Shown here: piece by piece, positions 43,958 through 53,774 of the stretch | Position numbering within the stretch: the stretch's first letter is position 1 | Layout of the letters: every line of letters starts with the position of its first letter | DNA from: Bacilli bacterium | Lineage (GTDB): Bacteria > Bacillota_I > Bacilli_A > RF39 > UBA660 | Direction of reading: 5' to 3' | Assembly: GCA_017484125.1 (NCBI GenBank) | Contig: JAFUTV010000012.1 | Coordinates: forward strand, 1-64,000 | Length of the DNA stretch: 64,000 nucleotides | Notes under the pieces: generated by a model | What the model saw: only the letters and a program-made list of their open reading frames with translations | Told to the model about the DNA's origin: nothing | Databases searched by the model: none | Translations under genes and position numbers: made by a program

Positions 43958-45148
43958 TAATTTTATTATAAAAACTAATATAAATATAATTAATAATGCA
44001 ATAGAAATTATATATATCAAATATTTCTTAATATATTTTAAAATATTAAATTTTATTTCGCTATTAAGAATAACATCTTCAGATAATAATAATTCATTAT
44101 CATAGTAATAGTTAATTTTACCAATATTATCATTCTTTTTATTATTATAATCCAATTCTTCAATACCAATGTATACTACTTTAAATAAACTATTATCATA
44201 ATCATTTGGTAACATTTTATATATATTATTGCTATTATATATACTATAGCTATCTATATTACTTAAATTAACATTTAATTGTTTTATTAAAGTATTCTTT
44301 TTAATTAATAGTTGATTATCATAATTATCATTAATAAATTTTATTAACTTTAAAGTATCTACAAGATTATAGTAACTATTATTAATTTTATCTGCTTTTA
44401 AAGTAATTACTAATATTTCATGGTCATCTTTATTAATTAATGAAGACATACAATATCCGGCATCTAAAGTAAATCCTGTTTTACTACCTAATATTTTTGA
44501 TGTATCTGAATTTGAATATTTATTATATTTATTTATAGTTGAATATACGTTTAATCCATTAGATAATTTATATTCACTAGTAGTATATATTTTTTTAAAT
44601 GTATCATTTTTTAATGAATATGCTAATAGTTTTCTAATATCATCAGCAGAAGAATAGTGATTATTAATATCTAATCCCGTTACATTTACAAAATGTGTGT
44701 TGGTAAGTCCTAGTTTATTCACAAGCAAATTCATTTTTTCAACAAAAGACTCAATTGAACCACTTGATAAGATTGCAATTGAATTAGTGGCATCTGCTCC
44801 AGATGGAAGCATTGAAGCATATAATAAATCCATATATGTTAGTTGATCATTAGCTCTTAATCCCGCAATACTTGCATCCCATCTAACAGTATTTAATATA
44901 TCTTGTGTTATTGTTACTTTTTCATCTAAATTTTTAATATTTTCAATTGCAGTAATTGTTGTTGCAATTTTAGTTAATGATGCAATAGATATTTTGTCAT
45001 TACTGTTCAATTCATATAGTATTTTATCATCAGTTAAATCATATACTTCAACATATTTTGAATTTACATCAGGATAATTTAATGCATATATAGTATTTGG
45101 AATAAATAGTAATAATAATAAAAATAAATACTTCTTCACTATAATCAT
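43943..45148 (-). CDS. D-alanyl-D-alanine carboxypeptidase (S11 family)
   Basis: A 401-residue exported, membrane-anchored penicillin-binding protein that trims the terminal D-Ala from peptidoglycan stems. Signal peptide to about residue 22. Active-site SxxK is S57-L-T-K60 in IASLTKIATT; the KTG box is K223-T-G in GSKTGFTL. The second motif, normally SxN, reads S116-G-A-D, so the Asn is replaced by Ala. A C-terminal helix (about 375-397) anchors it. No strong ribosome site is visible before ATG 45148; GTG 45139 is an alternative. It stands alone on the minus strand, back to back with the asnB T-box promoter. Confidence 0.88.
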   Translation of the reverse strand: MIIVKKYLFLLLLLFIPNTIYALNYPDVNSKYVEVYDLTDDKILYELNSNDKISIASLTKIATTITAIENIKNLDEKVTITQDILNTVRWDASIAGLRANDQLTYMDLLYASMLPSGADATNSIAILSSGSIESFVEKMNLLVNKLGLTNTHFVNVTGLDINNHYSSADDIRKLLAYSLKNDTFKKIYTTSEYKLSNGLNVYSTINKYNKYSNSDTSKILGSKTGFTLDAGYCMSSLINKDDHEILVITLKADKINNSYYNLVDTLKLIKFINDNYDNQLLIKKNTLIKQLNVNLSNIDSYSIYNSNNIYKMLPNDYDNSLFKVVYIGIEELDYNNKKNDNIGKINYYYDNELLLSEDVILNSEIKFNILKYIKKYLIYIISIALLIIFILVFIIKLKRRK

Positions 45149-45215
45149 CTCTATAATATAATATCATAATAATTATCTTTATGAAATAATTTTACATTTT
45201 CATAATAAAAAAATA

Positions 45216-45244
45216 TTGACATATAATTATTATAGAATTAAAAT
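45216..45244 (+). promoter_or_regulatory. Sigma-A promoter of the asnB T-box transcript
   Basis: TTGACA (45216-45221), exactly 17 bp, TAAAAT (45239-45244). Start of transcription is expected near 45251, at the base of the T-box leader. Confidence 0.8.
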
Positions 45245-45250
45245 TAATTT

Positions 45251-45520
45251 AATAACTAAGAAAGAGACAAGTAGTAATAGAAATATTTCTAGTGAGTTGG
45301 GTATAGTGGAAACCAATAAATTATCTATTATGAATAACACTCTGGAGTTGCTTACCAAAAGGTAAAACCAAGTAGACTAAGTCGGGTGCAGACCGTTATA
45401 TTTGCTAGATTTGTTTGAATCGAAAAAGTGATCATAAAATTAATAAATTATGATAAATTGGGTGGTACCGCGGAATAACCAGTTTTCGTCCCAAATAGTG
45501 GATGAATACTGGTTTTTTAA
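45251..45520 (+). ncRNA. T-box leader upstream of asnB (Asn specifier)
   Basis: A tRNA-sensing attenuator. Stem I carries GTGAGTTGGGTATAGTGG with its loop, and the specifier region AATAACACTCTGGAG; AAC at 45336-45338 is an asparagine codon. The T-box TGGTACCGCGG is at 45463-45473. The terminator hairpin AACCAGT (45477-45483) with ACTGGTT (45508-45514) and T-run follows. Uncharged tRNA-Asn should favour the antiterminator and switch on asnB. The base after TGG is T, which pairs best with an A73 discriminator; bacterial tRNA-Asn usually has G73, so a wobble pair is needed. Confidence 0.92.
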
Positions 45521-45549
45521 ATCTTAAAACGCGGAAAGGAGAATTTATT

Positions 45550-47121
45550 ATGTGCAGTTTTATGGTTTATACTGATGTAGATATCAGTGATGAAAGTTTT
45601 AAAAAGGGGTTTGATAGGATAAAATATAGAGGTCCTGATATGTCAAAAATAATAAAGAAAAATGGCATATGGGGATTTCATAGACTTGCAATTATGGGAC
45701 TTGATGAAAGTGGCATGCAACCATTTGAAAAAGATGAAAAAAGAGTTGTATGTAATGGAGAATTGTATGGTTTTAGAAAAGTAAAGGAAGAGTTAATTAA
45801 AGAGGGGTATAAGTTTTCATCTGATAGTGACTGTGAAATAATTTTACCAATGTTTGAAAAATATGGTGTAGAAATGTTTAAAAAACTAGATGCTGAATTT
45901 GCTTGCGTATTATTTGATGGAACAGATTTTATTGCCGCAAGAGACCCAATTGGAATACGACCAATGTTTTATGGATACAGTAAATCAAATCATATTGCTT
46001 TTGCTTCTGAAGCTAAAGCATTAGTTAATATATGTGATAAGATAATGCCATTTCCTCCAGGCCATTATTATAAGGATGGAAAGTTTATTTGCTATTATGA
46101 TGCGACTAAATATAGTAAATATATCGATGATGATATCAATAATATTTGTTTTAAAATCAAAGAAAAATTAATTGATGGTGTATTAAAAAGATTAGATAGT
46201 GATGCACCATTAGGATTTTTACTAAGTGGTGGTCTTGATTCAAGTTTGGTGTGTGCAATTGCTCAAAAGCATTTAGATAAGCCTATTAAAACTTTTGCTA
46301 TTGGTATGAGTAAAGATGCTATAGATTTAAAGTATGCTAAAGAAGTTGCTGATTATATTGGCAGTGATCATACTGAAGTATATATGGAACCAGAAGATGT
46401 AATAAATATATTAGAGGAAGTTATATATCATTTAGAAACATGGGATATAACAACTATAAGAGCATCAATTGGAATGTATATGCTAACTAAATGGATTTCT
46501 AAAAATACTGATATTAAAGTGTTAATGACAGGTGAGGTATCTGATGAACTATTTGGTTATAAATATACCGATTTTGCGCCAAATGCAAAAGAATTTCAAA
46601 AAGAATCAGAAAAACGTATCAGAGAACTTTATATGTATGATGTATTAAGAGCAGATAGATGCATATCTGGGGCATCGTTAGAGGGGAGAGTCCCTTTTGC
46701 TGATTTAGAATTTGTAAATTATGTAATGGGAATTAATCCCGAAATAAAATTAAATAAGTATAATAAAGGTAAATATTTATTACGTCATGCATTCGAAGGT
46801 GATTATTTACCACATGATATATTATATAGAGAAAAAGCAGCTTTTTCTGATGCTGTTGGACATTCAATGGTAGATTATTTAAAAGAATATGCAGAAAAAA
46901 AATATAGTGATGATGATTTTCAAAAATTATGTAAAAAGTTTGATAAACATACACCATTTACTAAAGAATCTTTATTATATAGAGAAATATTTGAAAAGTA
47001 TTATCCTAATCAAAGTGATATGATTATAGATTACTGGATGCCTAATAAGAATTGGGATGGATGTGATGTTAAAGATCCATCTGCTAGAGTCTTATCAAAC
47101 TATGGAGAAAGTGGAAAATAA
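45550..47121 (+). CDS. asnB: Asparagine synthetase (glutamine-hydrolysing), T-box controlled
   Basis: A 523-residue enzyme that amidates aspartate with glutamine and ATP. The start must be ATG 45550, since maturation exposes Cys2 as the glutaminase nucleophile (MCSFMVY); reading from 45502 would hide it and would lie in the terminator. RGPD and NGELYG fit the class II glutaminase domain (1-190). The synthetase domain has the PPi-loop SGGLDSS at 226-232. GEVSDELFGY and the C-terminal region resemble E. coli/eukaryote-type AsnB of about 520-560 residues. GGAAAGGAG precedes the start. A second, longer asnB lies at 58.6 kb. Confidence 0.95.
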   Translation: MCSFMVYTDVDISDESFKKGFDRIKYRGPDMSKIIKKNGIWGFHRLAIMGLDESGMQPFEKDEKRVVCNGELYGFRKVKEELIKEGYKFSSDSDCEIILPMFEKYGVEMFKKLDAEFACVLFDGTDFIAARDPIGIRPMFYGYSKSNHIAFASEAKALVNICDKIMPFPPGHYYKDGKFICYYDATKYSKYIDDDINNICFKIKEKLIDGVLKRLDSDAPLGFLLSGGLDSSLVCAIAQKHLDKPIKTFAIGMSKDAIDLKYAKEVADYIGSDHTEVYMEPEDVINILEEVIYHLETWDITTIRASIGMYMLTKWISKNTDIKVLMTGEVSDELFGYKYTDFAPNAKEFQKESEKRIRELYMYDVLRADRCISGASLEGRVPFADLEFVNYVMGINPEIKLNKYNKGKYLLRHAFEGDYLPHDILYREKAAFSDAVGHSMVDYLKEYAEKKYSDDDFQKLCKKFDKHTPFTKESLLYREIFEKYYPNQSDMIIDYWMPNKNWDGCDVKDPSARVLSNYGESGK

Positions 47122-47135
47122 AAGTTGTAAAAAAT

Positions 47136-47166
47136 AATACATGATATTATAATATTATCATGTATT
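47136..47166 (+). terminator. Terminator of the first asnB
   Basis: AATACATGATA (47136-47146) pairs with TATCATGTATT (47156-47166), followed by T. Confidence 0.75.
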
Positions 47167-47199
47167 TTTGTTAATAATAGTTAATTAAAGGAGAAATAT

Positions 47200-49152
47200 A
47201 TGTTTAAATTACAATCGACATACAAACCAAGTGGTGATCAACCAAAAGCAATAGATGAATTAGTAAAAGGGATAAATGAAGGAAAAAAAGAACAAGTATT
47301 ACTTGGTGCAACCGGAACAGGTAAAACATTTACGATAGCCAATGTTATTGAAAAAACAAATAAGCCAACATTAATATTAGAGCCAAATAAAACATTAGCT
47401 GGTCAGTTTTATGCTGAAATGAAGGAATTGTTTCCAAACAATCATGTCGAATATTTTATTTCATTTTATGATTATTATCAACCTGAAGCTTATGTGCCAC
47501 AATCAGATACTTATATTGAGAAAGATGCTTCAATAAATGATGAAATAGATGAATTAAGAAATGCCGCAACTGCATCATTAATTAGATATCCTGATACAAT
47601 TGTTGTTGCTTCTGTTTCATGTATTTATGGAATAGGTGATAAACAAGATTATGAAAATTCAATGTTAGTATTATCTGTTGGTGACAATATAAAAAGAAAT
47701 GATATTATCAATAGATTAATTGATATGACTTTTGAAAGAAATGATATGGATTTTACTAGAGGTACATTTAGAGTTCATGGTGATATAATTGATGTTATTT
47801 TAGCAAGTGAAAGGAGCAAAGGAATTAGAATAGAATTATTTGGAGACGAAGTAGAAAAATTATCATTTTTTGATCCATTAACAGGGGTTGTAGAAAAGCA
47901 AGTAAAAACATTAACAATTACACCAGCTACCCAGTTTATAACTAGTAAAGAAAAATTAGATGAAGCAATTAAAAGAATCGAAGAAGAATTAAAGTATCGT
48001 TTAGAAGAATTACATGAAAATGGAAAACTATTAGAGGAACAACGTCTTAAAGAAAGAACAAATTATGATTTAGAAATGCTAAGAGAAACAGGCTATTGTA
48101 ATGGAATAGAAAATTATTCTCGTCATTTAACTCTAAGAAATGAAGGAGATCCAGGAAACTGCTTAATAGATTTCTTTCCTGATGACTTTTTAATAGTAGT
48201 TGATGAATCTCATGTTACATTACCACAAGTAAGAGGAATGTATAATGGTGATAGAATGAGAAAACAAACACTTGTTGATTATGGTTTTAGATTACCATCA
48301 GCACTTGATAATAGGCCACTTAAATTTGATGAATTTGAAAATAAAATAAATCAAGCAATATATGTAAGTGCTACACCAGGTGATTATGAACTATCAAAAA
48401 CCAATCAAAAGTTTGTTGAACAAATAATTAGACCAACTGGACTACTTGATCCACTTATTGAAGTAAGATCTACTCTTGGTCAAATAGATAATTTAATTGA
48501 AGAGATTACAAAAAGACAAGAAAAAAATGAAAGAGTTCTTATTACTACTTTAACTATTAGAATGGCAGAGGAATTAACTAACTACTTAAAAGAAGTTGGT
48601 ATAAAGGTCGCATACCTACATAATGAAGTAAAGACTTTAGATAGGCTTAAAATAATTCATGATTTAAGAAGTGGTAAGTATGATGTTATTGTTGGTATTA
48701 ATCTATTAAGAGAGGGTTTAGATATTCCTGAAGTATCATTAATTGCAATAATGGATGCTAATAAAGAAGGATTTTTAAGAAGTTCAAGAAGTTTAATTCA
48801 AATAGTTGGACGTGCAGCAAGAAATAGTAATGGACATGTAATTATGTATGCAGATAGTATTAGTGATGCTATGAAATATACTATTGAAGAAACTAAACGA
48901 AGAAGAAGTATTCAAGAAAAATATAACAAAGAACATAATATAATACCTAAAACTATTATTAAAGAAATTAGAGAAGTAGTTTCTAATGATGTTAAAGAAG
49001 ATAAGAAAAAAGAAACTAAGATGTCTAAGAAAGAAAAGATGCAAGTAATGCTTTCAATTGAAGAACAAATGAAAGAAGCTGCTAAGAATTTAGATTTTGA
49101 ACGTGCAACAGAGTTGAGAGATATACTATTTGAAATGCGCTCAGAAGGCTGA
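47200..49152 (+). CDS. uvrB: Excinuclease ABC subunit B
   Basis: A 650-residue helicase-like subunit of nucleotide-excision repair that verifies DNA damage handed over by UvrA and positions UvrC. Motifs: GATGTGKTF (Walker A), the beta-hairpin region [18 protein letters not shown] (DEAD-like), and [17 protein letters not shown]. The C-terminal UVR domain ([20 protein letters not shown]) is intact. uvrA, usually next door, is absent. RBS AAAGGAGAA. A fic gene follows after 60 bp with its own TATAAT. Confidence 0.97.
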   Translation: MFKLQSTYKPSGDQPKAIDELVKGINEGKKEQVLLGATGTGKTFTIANVIEKTNKPTLILEPNKTLAGQFYAEMKELFPNNHVEYFISFYDYYQPEAYVPQSDTYIEKDASINDEIDELRNAATASLIRYPDTIVVASVSCIYGIGDKQDYENSMLVLSVGDNIKRNDIINRLIDMTFERNDMDFTRGTFRVHGDIIDVILASERSKGIRIELFGDEVEKLSFFDPLTGVVEKQVKTLTITPATQFITSKEKLDEAIKRIEEELKYRLEELHENGKLLEEQRLKERTNYDLEMLRETGYCNGIENYSRHLTLRNEGDPGNCLIDFFPDDFLIVVDESHVTLPQVRGMYNGDRMRKQTLVDYGFRLPSALDNRPLKFDEFENKINQAIYVSATPGDYELSKTNQKFVEQIIRPTGLLDPLIEVRSTLGQIDNLIEEITKRQEKNERVLITTLTIRMAEELTNYLKEVGIKVAYLHNEVKTLDRLKIIHDLRSGKYDVIVGINLLREGLDIPEVSLIAIMDANKEGFLRSSRSLIQIVGRAARNSNGHVIMYADSISDAMKYTIEETKRRRSIQEKYNKEHNIIPKTIIKEIREVVSNDVKEDKKKETKMSKKEKMQVMLSIEEQMKEAAKNLDFERATELRDILFEMRSEG

Positions 49153-49212
49153 TAATTTGATTTTTATAGTTATTTATGCTATAATATGCAACTATAAAAA
49201 AGGGGGATATAT

Positions 49213-50139
49213 ATGCAAGAATTATATGGTAAAATGAATGCTGCAAAGGTAGATTATTTTGATATTAATGAATTATTAAAAGATTTTAAATTATCTGTAG
49301 ATAATCTATCTCACTTACAAGATACAAGTATTAAATTTAGTGAATACATGGATTTTTTAAGTGATTTTGATAATAAATCAATATTATATTTTCTTATTAA
49401 ATCTTTTAATGATGAAATAGAAATTAGTAATTTAATTGAAGATCATATAATACATCCAAGAGATATAAATGAATCAAATATTTTTTTAGATAGTTTATCT
49501 ATTAGTAATAAAAGAATTAAAGATTTACATGCTTTTAGTGCAGATAATCAAGGTGAATATGAATATCGTAATCAAGAAGCTTGGGTTCATTCAGTAAGAA
49601 ATGGTATTGAAACAATTTATTGGTATGCAGTTAAACCTGAAGATATACAAAAATTTATGAGTGACTTTCTAAAGTATTATAGAACAAAATCTGGAAGTTT
49701 AATAGATAGTAGTATATATATAAAAAGTGCTTTAGTACATTTACTTTTTATGCGTATTCATCCTTTTAAAGATGGTAATGGTAGAACATCAAGATTATTA
49801 CATGATATGAAATTTGTTGAATTAGTTAATAAAACATATAATTATAATTTAAAAATATCACCTCTTCATATTTCTCAAAGTATATGGAGAAACCGTAGTG
49901 AATATTATAAAAGAATTAATGCTCTATATTTTGATTTAAAACACCCAGAGGAAAATTATAAAGCATTAAATGATTGGATTAATTTTATATTAAATATGTA
50001 TGATGAAGAATTAAACTTCATGAATCTAATGTTAAGTAATAGTTCTATGTCCTTAGAATATATTCAAAATAAGGCAAGTGATGATGAACTAATAAATAAA
50101 GAAGCAAATAAAATAAAATTAAGTAAAGTAAAGAGGTAA
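49213..50139 (+). CDS. Fic-domain protein (class II-type)
   Basis: A 308-residue Fic protein, probably an AMP-transferase acting on a protein hydroxyl. The core motif HPFKDGNGRTSR is complete at 183-194. Before it, S72-N-L-I-E76-D77 matches the inhibitory helix motif (S/T)xxxE(G/N) of class II, with Asp for Gly/Asn at the last position; Glu76 would hold back activity by pairing with the second motif Arg. The rest is helical. It begins with RBS AGGGGG after a TATAAT-like box. The DUF2974 gene starts 5 bp after its stop, so the two form an operon. Target unknown; Fic proteins often act on host or phage factors, or on own gyrase-type enzymes. Confidence 0.9.
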   Translation: MQELYGKMNAAKVDYFDINELLKDFKLSVDNLSHLQDTSIKFSEYMDFLSDFDNKSILYFLIKSFNDEIEISNLIEDHIIHPRDINESNIFLDSLSISNKRIKDLHAFSADNQGEYEYRNQEAWVHSVRNGIETIYWYAVKPEDIQKFMSDFLKYYRTKSGSLIDSSIYIKSALVHLLFMRIHPFKDGNGRTSRLLHDMKFVELVNKTYNYNLKISPLHISQSIWRNRSEYYKRINALYFDLKHPEENYKALNDWINFILNMYDEELNFMNLMLSNSSMSLEYIQNKASDDELINKEANKIKLSKVKR

Positions 50140-50144
50140 GTAGT

Positions 50145-51221
50145 ATGAAATCAATAGTCAATTATGCCAAAGATGAAACAAGAAGTTTTAAAGAATTTCC
50201 TTTTAATGATTGCGATTCTTTAGTTCTTTCAACTATTGTATATTTTGATTTTGAAGATAGTATTCCCTCTCTTTTTTCAAGAAAAAAAATAAAATTAAAA
50301 GATATTGTAATAAAAAATAGTTATGTGAAGTTTTTAGGAGATAAAAAGAAATATTTAAAATTACTTGAAGGTGCAATTAGTAATCCTAGATTTAACGAAC
50401 TATATTTAGATAATTATTATGAAAAAGAAAGTGAAAAAGAAGAAGTACAGTTTAAAGCAATGACATTTGAAAATGATGATTTTGTTTACGTATCTTATAT
50501 GGGGACTAAATCATGCCTTGTTTCTTGGAAAGAAGATTTTATGCTTTCTTATCTAAAACAAGTTCCAGCACAAAAATTAGCACTTAAGTTTTTAAATAGA
50601 ATAATGATTGAAACTTTAAAGCCAATAATTGTAGGTGGACATTCTAAGGGTGGAAATTTAGCTATATATGCATCAATGAAAACAATGTGGCTTAATAGAA
50701 TTAGAATTAAAAAAGTGTATTCTCATGATGGCCCAGGTTTTAGTAAAATTATTTGTCATAGTAGTAAATATAATTCAATAAAAAGAAAAATATCTAAAAC
50801 TGTTCCTGCTACATCAATTGTTGGTATGCTTTTTAATAGTATTGAAGAATATAAAATTATTAAAGCTAGTGGAAGAGGGTTTAATCAACATTCACCACTT
50901 AATTGGTTAGTTAAAGATAGTGAATTTATTTATTTAAAAACCAGATCTAGAACATCTAAAATAATTGATAAAAGAGTATCTAATTGGATTGATAATCTTT
51001 CTAAAGAAGATAAAATAAAATTTACAGAATGTTTATTTGAAGCACTTGATAAAGGCGGCTTTGATGCAATGTTTATTTCTAATAGAAATTACTTATCTAT
51101 GATTAGAGCAGTAAGAAAAGGATTAAAAAATGTTGATGAGGAAACAAAGGATATAATAATAGAAATAGTAAAAAGATTGTTTGTTTATAAAAAAGAAATT
51201 AGTAAAAATAGTGATATATAA
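50145..51221 (+). CDS. DUF2974-type alpha/beta hydrolase
   Basis: A 358-residue protein of the DUF2974 (Mbeg1-like) lipase/esterase group. The nucleophile elbow is VGGHSKGGN with Ser167. SHDGPGFS near residue 200 is characteristic of the family. There is no signal peptide, so it is probably cytosolic. RBS AGAGGT overlaps the fic stop and the genes are 5 bp apart, so the pair is co-expressed. The natural substrate of the family is unknown. A likely acid/His completion could not be pinned down by eye. Confidence 0.85.
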   Translation: MKSIVNYAKDETRSFKEFPFNDCDSLVLSTIVYFDFEDSIPSLFSRKKIKLKDIVIKNSYVKFLGDKKKYLKLLEGAISNPRFNELYLDNYYEKESEKEEVQFKAMTFENDDFVYVSYMGTKSCLVSWKEDFMLSYLKQVPAQKLALKFLNRIMIETLKPIIVGGHSKGGNLAIYASMKTMWLNRIRIKKVYSHDGPGFSKIICHSSKYNSIKRKISKTVPATSIVGMLFNSIEEYKIIKASGRGFNQHSPLNWLVKDSEFIYLKTRSRTSKIIDKRVSNWIDNLSKEDKIKFTECLFEALDKGGFDAMFISNRNYLSMIRAVRKGLKNVDEETKDIIIEIVKRLFVYKKEISKNSDI

Positions 51222-51276
51222 TTACTATTTTTTTTTATTATTTTATGATAAAATTATAATAGGAGAAGGGGTATGT

Positions 51277-52890
51277 ATGAAAACATTTATATTTGGCCAT
51301 AAAAGACCAGATACCGATTCTGTTTGTTCTGCTATTGCTTATGCTCATTTAAAAAATGTTTTAAATGTAAATGCGGAGGCAAGAATACTTGGAAGTTTAA
51401 ACTTAGAATCTAAGTTTGTTTTAAAATACTTTAATATTCCTGAACCTAGATATTTAAATGATGTTAAAATTCAAATAAGAAATATGAAATATTTGGAAAA
51501 TGCTTACATACACATAGATACAACTATTAAAGAAGCTTTTGAAACTATGCAAAACAAAAATGTTACCGGTTTGCCTATAGTTGATGAAAATAATTCTTTA
51601 CAGGGTTATATTAATTTAAGAGATTTATGTAGATATATGAGTGATAGTAACATCGAATGGCTTAATACATCTTATGATAATATTATTAAAACGTTAGATG
51701 GTAAAAAAATATTATCATTTAACAATGAAATAAAAGGAACTATAGTTTCATCAATGTATAATAGTAACAATTTCGCAAATAGCAAAAAATTATCTGAAAA
51801 TAATATACTAATAACAGATAGTAATATTGATATCATAAAGTATGCCATAGATTCAAAAGTTAAATTAATAATTATATTTGGAGACTTTAAATTTCCTGCT
51901 GAATTACTTGTTAAAGCAAGTTTGAAAAAAGTAAATATAATTACTACTCCAAATAGTAATTATGCTGATTTAGCAAGAATTTATTTATCTAATTATGTCT
52001 CAAATATTGACTATGAAGATAATCCAATATATTTTAATACCACCGATTATCGTGATGATTTTTTATCAATAGCTGAAAAAAGTGGACATACTAATTATCC
52101 TGTTATTGATAAAAAAAATAAGTGTGTTGGTATGATACGATTAGTAGATCAAAATACCTACGAAAAATGTCAGTGTATTTTAGTTGATCATAACCAAGAT
52201 AGTCAAAGTGTTGATAATATTAATGAAGCAAATATTTTGGAGGTTATAGATCATCATAATATTGGCGTTTTTCAGTCGTCTTCACCAATTTCATTTCGTA
52301 TTATGCCTGTTGGCTGTACTTCAACAATTATATATCAAATATATAAAGAAAATAATATAGAAATTCCTAAAAATATAGCTGGAATAATGCTAAGTGCAAT
52401 ACTTTCTGATACTCTTTTACTAAAAAGTCCTACTACAACTAAGTTGGATATTGATACTGCTAATACTTTAGCTAAAATTGCTAATTTAAATATTGAAGAA
52501 TATGGTTTAAAAATGTTTAAAGCCGGTACTTCAATAGATAATATGGATATTCAAGAAATATTTGAACAGGATTTTAAAACTTATGAGGTTGATAATTATA
52601 ATATTGGTATATCTCAAGTAATGACATTAGATATTGATACAATTTTAAAAAATAAAGATAGTTATATTAATTTGTTAAATGAAATGAATAATTTTAATTA
52701 TAAGATTACTTTAATGTTTGTTACTGATGTTATAAAAAATGGATCTTATATATTTTATAATGACAGTGCTAAAGATATTATTATGAATGCTTATCAATTA
52801 GATAATTTAAAACAAGGCTTATTTTTGTCAAATGTTGTGTCAAGAAAAAAACAAATGTTACCTAAACTATTGGACTATCTTCAAAAATAG
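51277..52890 (+). CDS. ppaC: Manganese-dependent inorganic pyrophosphatase with CBS and DRTGG domains
   Basis: A 537-residue family II pyrophosphatase that hydrolyses PPi. DHH-type metal motifs are present: GHKRPDTDSVCSA at the start, VDHNQDSQSV in the middle and VIDHHNIGVF. Two CBS halves (about 60-125 and 245-305) and a DRTGG domain between them insert after the first motif, as in regulatory PPases that respond to adenine nucleotides. The DHHA2 domain closes the C-terminus, with the typical SRKKQ near the end. ATG 51277 follows AGGAGAAGGGG; the frame is open upstream to 51181 but that lies in the previous gene. Next gene follows by 25 bp. Confidence 0.93.
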   Translation: MKTFIFGHKRPDTDSVCSAIAYAHLKNVLNVNAEARILGSLNLESKFVLKYFNIPEPRYLNDVKIQIRNMKYLENAYIHIDTTIKEAFETMQNKNVTGLPIVDENNSLQGYINLRDLCRYMSDSNIEWLNTSYDNIIKTLDGKKILSFNNEIKGTIVSSMYNSNNFANSKKLSENNILITDSNIDIIKYAIDSKVKLIIIFGDFKFPAELLVKASLKKVNIITTPNSNYADLARIYLSNYVSNIDYEDNPIYFNTTDYRDDFLSIAEKSGHTNYPVIDKKNKCVGMIRLVDQNTYEKCQCILVDHNQDSQSVDNINEANILEVIDHHNIGVFQSSSPISFRIMPVGCTSTIIYQIYKENNIEIPKNIAGIMLSAILSDTLLLKSPTTTKLDIDTANTLAKIANLNIEEYGLKMFKAGTSIDNMDIQEIFEQDFKTYEVDNYNIGISQVMTLDIDTILKNKDSYINLLNEMNNFNYKITLMFVTDVIKNGSYIFYNDSAKDIIMNAYQLDNLKQGLFLSNVVSRKKQMLPKLLDYLQK

Positions 52891-52915
52891 AATAAAATGA
52901 TTTTAGGTGATACTA

Positions 52916-53668
52916 ATGAAAGCATTGATTACTGGTGCGTCTTCTGGTATTGGTAGAGATATTGCATATTATCTTGCAAGTAAAGGATATGATTTAATAC
53001 TTGTGGCAAGAAGAGAAGATAGATTAAAAGAAGTGCAGAAAAAAGTTAGTGTTAATACAAAAATAATACCAATGGATTTAAGCATTGAAAAAAATGTTTA
53101 TAAATTATATGATATGACTAAGGATGAAAATATCGATATGTTAGTAAATAATGCGGGTTTTGCTGTATTTGGTTTTACTTCAAAAAATGATATTGATAAA
53201 GAAATTCAAATGATGAATGTTAATATTAATGCATTATATATATTAACAAGATTATTTTTAAATGATTTTATAAAAAGAAATAGTGGCTATATTTTAAATG
53301 TTGGTTCATCTGCTGGTTTCTTAGCTGGTCCTAAATTAAATACTTATTATGCAACTAAAAATTTTGTTGTTAAATTTACTTTGGGATTATATGAAGAATT
53401 AAAACATCAAAAAAGTAATGTCCATGTATCAGTATTATGTCCAGGACCAGTAGAAACAGAATTTAATAAAGTTGGTGGAGGACACTTTAATGTTAAAGCA
53501 TTATCAAGTGAATATGTTGCTAAATATGCAATTGATAAAACTCTTAAAAATAAATATTTAATTATACCTGGAATTACTATAAAAATGGCATTGTTTTTTA
53601 ATAGATTTTTACCTTATAAATTAAGTTTAAAGGTAGCATATACTATTCAAGATAAAAAAACTAGATAA
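52916..53668 (+). CDS. Short-chain dehydrogenase/reductase
   Basis: A 250-residue SDR oxidoreductase. Cofactor motif TGASSGIG is at 7-14 and VARREDRL (Arg after strand 2) suggests NADP(H). NNAG is present, and the catalytic set is Ser in NVGSSAG with YxxxK (YYATK). LCPGPVETEF follows the active site. A YohF/DltE-like fold; substrate unknown. ATG 52916 follows AGGTGA. It follows ppaC closely and ends in a strong terminator, so the two share a transcript. Confidence 0.93.
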   Translation: MKALITGASSGIGRDIAYYLASKGYDLILVARREDRLKEVQKKVSVNTKIIPMDLSIEKNVYKLYDMTKDENIDMLVNNAGFAVFGFTSKNDIDKEIQMMNVNINALYILTRLFLNDFIKRNSGYILNVGSSAGFLAGPKLNTYYATKNFVVKFTLGLYEELKHQKSNVHVSVLCPGPVETEFNKVGGGHFNVKALSSEYVAKYAIDKTLKNKYLIIPGITIKMALFFNRFLPYKLSLKVAYTIQDKKTR

Positions 53669-53682
53669 TATCTAGTTTTTTT
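53654..53682 (+). terminator. Terminator of ppaC-SDR
   Basis: A 13-bp perfect stem (53654-53666 with 53670-53682) rich in A/T around CTAGAT; it overlaps the stop codon. Confidence 0.85.
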
Positions 53683-53774
53683 ATCTATAAAATATATATA
53701 ATTTTACTATAAAAACACTTGACTTTAATATAAAAAATGATAAAATAATACTTCGAAAAGGGAGGTATTTGGAT

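Noticed and set aside
45502-45549. Longer asnB start in the leader
   Set aside because: It overlaps the T-box terminator and would bury the essential N-terminal Cys2; AGGAG before 45550 fits better.
51181-51276. N-terminal extension of the pyrophosphatase
   Set aside because: It overlaps the DUF2974 gene, has no ribosome site and is unlike the family start; ATG 51277 has a strong one.
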